A stretch of DNA of 64,000 nt from Paracoccus acridae (GTDB lineage Bacteria; Pseudomonadota; Alphaproteobacteria; Rhodobacterales; Rhodobacteraceae): contig NZ_BMIV01000006.1 in assembly GCF_014642735.1 (NCBI RefSeq), positions 1-64,000 of the forward strand, in the 5' to 3' direction. The position numbers and the translations under genes were made by a program. This document shows, piece by piece, positions 58,584-64,000 of the stretch. Numbering within the stretch: the first letter of the stretch is position 1; every line of letters begins with the position of its first letter. The notes beneath the pieces were generated by a model. That model had not been told where the DNA came from, ran no database searches, and saw nothing but the letters and a program-made list of their open reading frames with translations.

Positions 58584-59432
58584 ATGGCGCGCTCGAAATT
58601 CTCGGCTTCCGTGATGGCGGCGATTCTGGCGGGTCTGGTGCTGACGGGGTGCGACAGGGGTGGTGGCTCGGGCGAGCGGCAGAACCTGGACCGCTTCACC
58701 GCCGAGGAAATCTACAAGCGCGGCGAATTCGAGCTGGAAAACAGCCGCAAGCCCGAAGACGCCGTCTTCTATTTCAGCGAGGTCGAGCGGCTTTACCCCT
58801 ATTCCGAATGGGCCAAGCGTGCGCTGATCATGCAGGCCTATTCCAACCACCGCGCCCAGAACTATGAGGAAGCGCGGGGCGCGGCGCAGCGTTTCATCGA
58901 CACCTATCCGGGTGACGAGGACGCGGCCTATGCGCAATATCTGCTGGCGCTGTCCTATTACGACCAGATCGACGAGGTCGGGCGCGACCAGGGCCTGACG
59001 TTCCAGGCGCTGCAATCGCTGCGCAGCGTGATCGAACAGTATCCCGACAGCGAATATGCCCGCAGCGCGATCCTGAAATTCGACTTGGCCTTCGACCATC
59101 TGGCGGCCAAGGAAATGGAGATCGGGCGCTATTACCTCAAGCGCGGGCACTATGCCGCATCCATCAACCGCTTCCGCGTCGTGGTCGAGGAGTTCCAGAC
59201 CACGACCCAGACGCCCGAGGCGCTGCTGCGGCTGGTCGAGGCTTATCTGGCGCTTGGTCTGACGGACGAGGCGCAGACGGCCGGGGCGATTCTGGGCTAT
59301 AACTTCCAGTCCTCGCCCTTCTACCAGGATGCCTATGGCCAGTTGCGCGGCCGGGGGCTGGCGCCCGAGGCGCGGGGCGACAACTGGCTGACGAATGTCT
59401 ATCGCCAGATGATCCAGGGCCGGTGGCTTTGA
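58584..59432 (+). CDS. bamD: BamD, outer-membrane assembly lipoprotein
   Basis: Essential lipoprotein of the BAM complex that inserts beta-barrel proteins. The 282-residue precursor has a lipoprotein signal peptide with lipobox LTGC (acylated Cys23), followed by a Gly/Ser linker and about five TPR units (FTAEEIYKRGEFEL onward; YFSEVERLYPYSEWA; RFIDTYPGDEDAAYAQ). ATG 58584 is chosen because it starts the signal peptide. recN follows after 34 bases. Confidence 0.93.
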   Translation: MARSKFSASVMAAILAGLVLTGCDRGGGSGERQNLDRFTAEEIYKRGEFELENSRKPEDAVFYFSEVERLYPYSEWAKRALIMQAYSNHRAQNYEEARGAAQRFIDTYPGDEDAAYAQYLLALSYYDQIDEVGRDQGLTFQALQSLRSVIEQYPDSEYARSAILKFDLAFDHLAAKEMEIGRYYLKRGHYAASINRFRVVVEEFQTTTQTPEALLRLVEAYLALGLTDEAQTAGAILGYNFQSSPFYQDAYGQLRGRGLAPEARGDNWLTNVYRQMIQGRWL

Positions 59433-59466
59433 GTTAGGGTGCAAACCGCCCTGCAAGGATAAACCG

Positions 59467-61113
59467 ATGCTGAGATCGCTGGACATCCGCAACATGCTGC
59501 TGATCGACCGGCTGGATCTGGCCTTTGGTCCGGGCCTGAACGTGCTGACCGGGGAAACCGGCGCCGGCAAGTCGATCCTGCTGGACTGCCTGGGCTTCGT
59601 CCTGGGCTGGCGCGGCCGGGCCGACCTGGTGCGCCAGGGCGCCCAGCAGGGCGAGGTGACGGCGGTCTTCGACCTGCCCGCAGGCCATCCGGCCCGCGCC
59701 GTTCTGGCGGATGCGGGGATCGAGCTTGAGGACGACGATCTGATCCTGCGCCGGGTGAACGGGGGTGACGGGCGCAAGACCGGCTATGTCAACGACCGCC
59801 GCGTCTCGGGCGAGGTATTGCGGCAGTTGTCGGAAACGCTGGTCGAACTGCACGGGCAGCACGACGACCGGGGCCTGCTGAACCCGCGCGGCCATCGGGC
59901 GCTGCTTGACGCTTTCGGCGCCATCGACCTTGCCCCGTTGCGCGATGCCTGGGCCGCACGCCGCACGGCGCGGCGCGACCTGGATGGGGCCGAGGCACGC
60001 CTGACCGCCGCCCGCGCCGAGGAGGATTTCCTGCGCCACGCGGTCGCCGAATTGGACGACCTGATGCCCGAGGCGGGCGAGGAGGCGACGCTGGACACCC
60101 GCCGCCGCGCCATGCAGGGCGCGATCCGCATCCGCGAGGATGTCGCGCGCGCCTTGAAGATGCTGGGCGGCGAGGGGGCCGAGGGCGCGATGCTGGACGC
60201 GACCCGCTGGCTGGAAGGCGCGTCCGACCGCGCCGAGGGGCGGCTGGACGAACCACTGGCCGCGCTGTCCCGCGCGCTTGTCGAACTGGGCGAGGCCCAT
60301 CGCGGGGTCGAGGATGCCTTGTCCGCGCTTGACGTGGATCCCGCCCAGCTTGAAGCGACCGAGGAACGCCTGTTTGCCCTGCGCGCCCTTGCCCGCAAGC
60401 ACAATGTCCTGGCAGACGACCTGGCCGGGCTGGCGGATGAATTGCGCGGCCGCCTGGGTCAGATCGACGCCGGAGAGGCCCAGATCGCCGCCCTGCGCCG
60501 GCAGGTCGAAGATGCCGAGGCCCGATATGACGCCGAAGCCGAGGAGGTGACGCGCGCGCGCATCGAAGCCGCCATTGCGCTGGATCGTGCCGTCACCGCC
60601 GAACTGGCGCCCTTGAAGATGGAACGCGCAGTCTTCCAGACGCTCGTGACGCCGGGCGAACCCGGCCCCGACGGGCGCGACGACGTGGCCTTTACCGTGG
60701 CGACCAATCCCGGCGCGCCGGCCGGCGCCTTGGACAAGATCGCCTCGGGCGGGGAATTGTCGCGCTTCCTGCTGGCGCTGAAGGTCTGTCTGGCGCGCGG
60801 CAACGACGCGCTTGTACTGATCTTCGACGAGATCGACCGGGGCGTGGGCGGGGCGACCGCCGATGCCGTGGGCCGCCGCCTCAAGCGGCTGTCCGACGAT
60901 GCGCAGGTTCTGGTCGTCACCCATTCGCCGCAGGTTGCGGCGCTTGGGGCGAACCATTTCCGGGTGTCGAAGTCGGTGCATGACGACATGACGACATCCA
61001 CCGTGGCGGCGCTGTCGCCGCCCGAACGGGTCGAGGAGATCGCCCGGATGCTGTCGGGCGACCGGATCACCGATGCCGCCACGGGGGCGGCAAAGGCCTT
61101 GCTGCAGGGCTGA
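59467..61113 (+). CDS. recN: RecN, DNA-repair SMC-like ATPase
   Basis: SMC-like protein acting early in double-strand break repair. The 548-residue protein has Walker A GETGAGKS at 29-36, two coiled-coil arms (about 155-365), the signature SGGELSRFLLALK and Walker B LIFDEIDRGVGG. It follows bamD closely. Its stop is 6 bases from the convergent cysA stop, with no terminator visible. Confidence 0.94.
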   Translation: MLRSLDIRNMLLIDRLDLAFGPGLNVLTGETGAGKSILLDCLGFVLGWRGRADLVRQGAQQGEVTAVFDLPAGHPARAVLADAGIELEDDDLILRRVNGGDGRKTGYVNDRRVSGEVLRQLSETLVELHGQHDDRGLLNPRGHRALLDAFGAIDLAPLRDAWAARRTARRDLDGAEARLTAARAEEDFLRHAVAELDDLMPEAGEEATLDTRRRAMQGAIRIREDVARALKMLGGEGAEGAMLDATRWLEGASDRAEGRLDEPLAALSRALVELGEAHRGVEDALSALDVDPAQLEATEERLFALRALARKHNVLADDLAGLADELRGRLGQIDAGEAQIAALRRQVEDAEARYDAEAEEVTRARIEAAIALDRAVTAELAPLKMERAVFQTLVTPGEPGPDGRDDVAFTVATNPGAPAGALDKIASGGELSRFLLALKVCLARGNDALVLIFDEIDRGVGGATADAVGRRLKRLSDDAQVLVVTHSPQVAALGANHFRVSKSVHDDMTTSTVAALSPPERVEEIARMLSGDRITDAATGAAKALLQG

Positions 61114-61119
61114 CGCCGA

Positions 61120-61839
61120 TCAGGCGCTGATGAAGTCGCGCACGAATTCGGTGGCGGGCTTGCTGCGGATGTCTTGCGGGCGGCCGATCTGTTCGATCCG
61201 GCCCATCGACATCACCACCACCAGGTCGGCCAGTTCCATCGCCTCGTCCTGGTCATGGGTCACGAAAACCGTGGTCAACCCGGTTTCGTCATGGATGTCG
61301 CGCAAGCCCTGGCGCAGTTCCTTGCGGACCTTGGCGTCAAGCGCGCCGAAGGGTTCGTCAAGAAGCAGCATCCGGGGTTCGATTGCCAGCGCGCGGGCCA
61401 GGGCCACGCGCTGACGCTGCCCGCCCGACAGCTGCGTCGGATAGCGGCCCGCGATGTCGGGCAGTTGGATCAGGTCCAGCAGCTTGGTGACGCGGCGGGT
61501 GATCTCGGCCTTGGGGGGACGCTGGCCGCGCGGGCGGGCGCGCAGGCCATAGGCGATGTTGTCGAAGACCGTCATGTGCCGGAACAACGCATAGCTTTGG
61601 AAGACAAAGCCCGCGCGGCGTTCCTGCACCGTCATGCCGGTCGCGTCCTGTCCGTTGAAAAGCACCCGCCCCGAGGTCGGGAATTCCAGCCCCCCCAGGA
61701 TCCGCAACAGCGTGGTCTTGCCCGAACCCGACGGCCCCAGCAGCGCCACAAGCGCGCCCGAGGGAATGTTCAGCGACACGGGGCGCAGCGCGGTGGTGGC
61801 GCCGAAGGTCTTGGCGATTTCGTCGATGTCGATATGCAT
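61120..61839 (-). CDS. cysA: sulfate/thiosulfate ABC transporter ATP-binding protein
   Basis: ATPase of the sulfate importer. The 239-residue protein has Walker A GPSGSGKT at 35-42, the signature LSGGQRQR at 137-144 and Walker [12 protein letters not shown] at 158-168. It ends directly after the nucleotide-binding domain (EFVRDFISA), lacking the ~100-residue TOBE regulatory domain found in E. coli CysA. It is the last gene of the cys operon, 12 bases after cysW. Confidence 0.93.
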   Translation of the reverse strand: MHIDIDEIAKTFGATTALRPVSLNIPSGALVALLGPSGSGKTTLLRILGGLEFPTSGRVLFNGQDATGMTVQERRAGFVFQSYALFRHMTVFDNIAYGLRARPRGQRPPKAEITRRVTKLLDLIQLPDIAGRYPTQLSGGQRQRVALARALAIEPRMLLLDEPFGALDAKVRKELRQGLRDIHDETGLTTVFVTHDQDEAMELADLVVVMSMGRIEQIGRPQDIRSKPATEFVRDFISA

Positions 61840-61851
61840 GGACGGTTCCCC

Positions 61852-62721
61852 TTAATGGCGGCGGGTGGCGGCAAGCTGGTCGGCGTGACGCAGCTCGAGG
61901 ATGGTTTTCAGAAGCAGGGTGACAAGCGCAAGCGCGGTCAGCAGCGCGGCCATGCTGAAGGCCGCGACGGACAGGTATTCGTTGTACAGCATCTCGATGG
62001 TGATCGGCATGGTCGCGGTCTGGCCGCGGATTTTGCCCGACACGACCGCGACCGCGCCGAATTCGCCCATGGCGCGTGCGGTGCACAGCAGTGTGCCGTA
62101 AAGCAGCGCCCAGCGGATATTGGGCAGCGTCACCGACCAGAAGGTCCGCCAGCCCGACGCGCCAAGCGTCAGTGAAGCCTCTTCCTCGGCGCGGCCCTGC
62201 TCGATCATCACCGGGATCAGTTCGCGGGCGACAAAGGGGAAGGTCACGAAGATCGTCGCCAGCACGATGCCGGGGATGGCGAAGACGATGGGCCAGCCAT
62301 GGGCGACCAGCCAGCCGCCGATGGCGGAATTGGCGCCGAACAGCAGGACGATGCACAGGCCCGCCACGACCGGGCTGACGCTGAAGGGCAGGTCAATCAG
62401 CGTGATCAGGAAGGCCTTGCCGCGAAAGTCGAACTTGGTGATGAACCAGGCGGCCGCGATGCCGAAGGCGGCGTTTGCAGGCACGGCGATGGCGGTGATC
62501 AGCAGCGTCAACTGGATCGCGGATCGCGCGTCGCGGTTGCCAAGGGACTGGATCGCGGCGGACCATCCCTGCTTCAGCGCCTCGGCGAAGACCACCGCCA
62601 GGGGGGCGAAGACCAGGACGGCCAGGCCCGCGACAGCGATGCCGATCAGGGCGATGCGCAGCAGCGGGGCCTCGTCGGTCGCCGCGCGGAAGGCGGGGCG
62701 GGGCAGGGCGGTATCAGACAT
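61852..62721 (-). CDS. cysW: sulfate ABC transporter permease CysW
   Basis: The 289-residue inner-membrane permease has about six helices and the EAA loop EEEASLTLGASGWRTFWSV. It has the CysW-type segments FDFRGKAFLITLIDLPFSVS and ARAMGEFGAVAVVSGKIRG. It overlaps cysT by 8 bases. It pairs with CysT to form the channel energised by CysA. Confidence 0.93.
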   Translation of the reverse strand: MSDTALPRPAFRAATDEAPLLRIALIGIAVAGLAVLVFAPLAVVFAEALKQGWSAAIQSLGNRDARSAIQLTLLITAIAVPANAAFGIAAAWFITKFDFRGKAFLITLIDLPFSVSPVVAGLCIVLLFGANSAIGGWLVAHGWPIVFAIPGIVLATIFVTFPFVARELIPVMIEQGRAEEEASLTLGASGWRTFWSVTLPNIRWALLYGTLLCTARAMGEFGAVAVVSGKIRGQTATMPITIEMLYNEYLSVAAFSMAALLTALALVTLLLKTILELRHADQLAATRRH

Positions 62722-63559
62722 GGCCCATCTTCCTTCGGCTGACGATCTGGATCAGGTTGATCGCCAGCAGCATCGCGAAAGAGATCACCAGCATGGCGAT
62801 GCCGATGGCGGCTGCGGCGTCATAGTTGAATTCCTCAAGCTGGATCACGATCAGCAGGGGCGCGATCTCCGTGCGCAGGGGGATGTTGCCCGCGATGAAG
62901 ATGACCGATCCGTATTCGCCGACAGCGCGGGCCAGCGACAGGGCAAAGCCCGTCAGCGCGGCGGGCATCAGCATCGGCAGGATCACATGGCGCAGCGTAT
63001 GCAGGCGCGAGGCGCCGAGGGTGGCCGAGGCCTCCTCGACCTCCTGCTCGATCTCCTCGATCACCGGCTGGACGGTGCGTGTCACGAAGGGCAGGCCCAC
63101 GAAGACCAGGGCGATGAAGATGCCAACTTGGGTATAGGCGATCTTCAGGCCAACTGCCTGCGCAAGGCTGCCGAACGCCCCGTTCGGCGCGTAAAGCGCG
63201 GTCAGCGCGATCCCCGCCACGGCGGTCGGCAGGGCGAAGGGCAGGTCCACCGCCGCATCCAGCAGCCGCTTGCCCGGAAAGCGATAGCGCACCAGCACCC
63301 AGGCCAGCAGCACGCCGAAGACCAGGTTGAACAGGGCCGCCAGCAGGGACAGCTTGAAGGACAGGTAAAGCGAGGCCGTCACCCGTTCTCGTCCCACGAC
63401 TTCCAGCACGTTCGTCAGGCCGAAACTGGCGCCCTTCAGAAGAAGGGCGCCGATCGGCAACAGGACGACGATGGACAGCATCGTCAGGGTGATGCCCGCC
63501 GACAGGGAAAGGCCGGGCATCGCCGTCTTGTGGACCAGGGGTCGCGCGGTCATGGTCAT
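62714..63559 (-). CDS. cysT: sulfate ABC transporter permease CysT
   Basis: The 281-residue inner-membrane permease has about six helices. Its EAA loop is EEASATLGASRLHTLRHVIL, and CysT-type segments are DLPFALPTAVAGIALT and ARAVGEYGSVIFIAGN. It starts four bases inside the end of the binding-protein gene and overlaps cysW, so the operon runs binding protein-cysT-cysW-cysA. Confidence 0.93.
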   Translation of the reverse strand: MTMTARPLVHKTAMPGLSLSAGITLTMLSIVVLLPIGALLLKGASFGLTNVLEVVGRERVTASLYLSFKLSLLAALFNLVFGVLLAWVLVRYRFPGKRLLDAAVDLPFALPTAVAGIALTALYAPNGAFGSLAQAVGLKIAYTQVGIFIALVFVGLPFVTRTVQPVIEEIEQEVEEASATLGASRLHTLRHVILPMLMPAALTGFALSLARAVGEYGSVIFIAGNIPLRTEIAPLLIVIQLEEFNYDAAAAIGIAMLVISFAMLLAINLIQIVSRRKMGHV

Positions 63560-64000
63560 TTCGCCGTATAGATCTGGTCGAAGATCCCGCCGTCACCGAA
63601 ATGTTCGGGCTGCACCTTCTTCCAGCCGCCGAAATCCTCGATGCTGACCAAATCCAGCTTGGGGAAGCGGGCCACATCCTCGGGGGCGACGGCGCTGTCG
63701 TCCCAGGCGCGGTAGAAGTGCTTGAAGGCAAGCGCCTGGCCTTCGGGGGAATACAGGAAGTCCAGATAGGCCGTAGCCAGTTCCCGCTGTGCGTCATTGG
63801 CGATGTTGCCTTCGACGATGGCGACCGGCGGCTCGGCCAGAACGCTGACGGAGGGCACGACGATGTCGAACTGATCCTCGCCGATTTCCTTCAGCGCCAG
63901 ATAGGCCTCGTTCTCCCAGGCCAGCAGCACGTCGCCGATACCGCGTTGCGCGAAGGTGGTGGTCGAACCGCGCGCGCCGGTGTCCAGCACGGGCACATGG
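63556..64000 (-). CDS. sulfate-binding periplasmic protein, 3' part (cut by window edge)
   Basis: The last ~148 codons of a Sbp/CysP-type sulfate receptor. Recognisable segments are VPVLDTGARGSTTTFAQRG, GDVLLAWENEAYLALKEIG, YLDFLYSPEGQALAFKHFYR and DGGIFDQIYTAK. The first codons and the signal peptide lie beyond position 64000. The GTG at 63996 is internal, not a start. It is the first gene of the sulfate importer operon seen here. Confidence 0.92.
   Translation of the reverse strand, partial: HVPVLDTGARGSTTTFAQRGIGDVLLAWENEAYLALKEIGEDQFDIVVPSVSVLAEPPVAIVEGNIANDAQRELATAYLDFLYSPEGQALAFKHFYRAWDDSAVAPEDVARFPKLDLVSIEDFGGWKKVQPEHFGDGGIFDQIYTAK

Noticed and set aside
63996..64000. GTG near the right edge as start of the sulfate-binding protein
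   Set aside because: The residues around it (HVPVLDTGARG) are internal to the family, so the gene continues beyond the window.

Overview
The window is high-GC chromosomal DNA from an alphaproteobacterium of the Rhodobacteraceae, most likely Paracoccus or a close relative. The grounds are: the gene order ccdA-ftsW-murG-murC-(two small membrane proteins)-murB-ddl-ftsQ-ftsA-ftsZ-lpxC-bamD-recN; an adrenodoxin-type ferredoxin; a family II (Mn) pyrophosphatase; an RNase E whose S1 domain carries an acidic insert; and protein families I associate with this family. The genus is inference; no rRNA lies in the window. The first ~300 bases are clearly AT-richer than the rest.

Layout. 0.4-8 kb, plus strand: rpiA-gor, hflK-hflC, a Do-type protease, a 2H phosphoesterase and a ferredoxin. 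8-12.4 kb is a disturbed accessory patch: hisA (minus), a DUF2147 gene, a broken inverted copy of the hisA 5' end, sqdB, kpsT, and 5'-truncated remnants of kpsE and kpsM joined back to back. 12.4-19 kb is the choline/glycine-betaine locus: the ABC importer choXWV (minus) diverges from betI-betB-betA (plus) around a BetI-like operator. 19-27.3 kb: a DsbA-family protein, an aminotransferase, a cell-wall amidase, PBP1A, RF2 and a patatin-like hydrolase. 27.3-36.5 kb: tRNA-Val, tRNA-Ala, two HAD-IIA phosphatases, an ornithine-cyclodeaminase-family protein, an SRAP (HMCES/YedK) protein, a YcgN-type protein, ribF, a MaoC hydratase, a methyltransferase, ppaC, tRNA-Thr, a degenerate sulfotransferase-like protein and rpmG. 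36.6-42.7 kb: rnpB, acnA, a DUF1223 protein, a septation-protein-A homologue and an alpha/beta hydrolase. 43.2-61.1 kb: rne, ccdA and the division/cell-wall cluster through lpxC, bamD and recN. 61.1-64 kb: the sulfate importer cysA, cysW, cysT and the 3' end of its binding protein (minus), cut by the window edge.

How the genes work together. The division/cell-wall cluster is one long co-directional block, mostly with overlapping start/stop codons, coupling peptidoglycan precursor synthesis (MurG, MurC, MurB, Ddl) to the divisome (FtsW, FtsQ, FtsA, FtsZ) and the outer membrane (LpxC, BamD). The bet/cho block imports choline and oxidises it to glycine betaine under BetI control. The Cys importer supplies sulfate; SqdB uses sulfite to make UDP-sulfoquinovose.

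I found no CRISPR array, prophage, intact insertion sequence, toxin-antitoxin pair or recognisable defence system, and nothing I can defend as a wholly new multi-gene system. The most notable signals are two scars of genome rearrangement (the hisA fragment and the kpsE/kpsM junction), the AT-rich left edge, and a few lineage-restricted proteins of unknown function.
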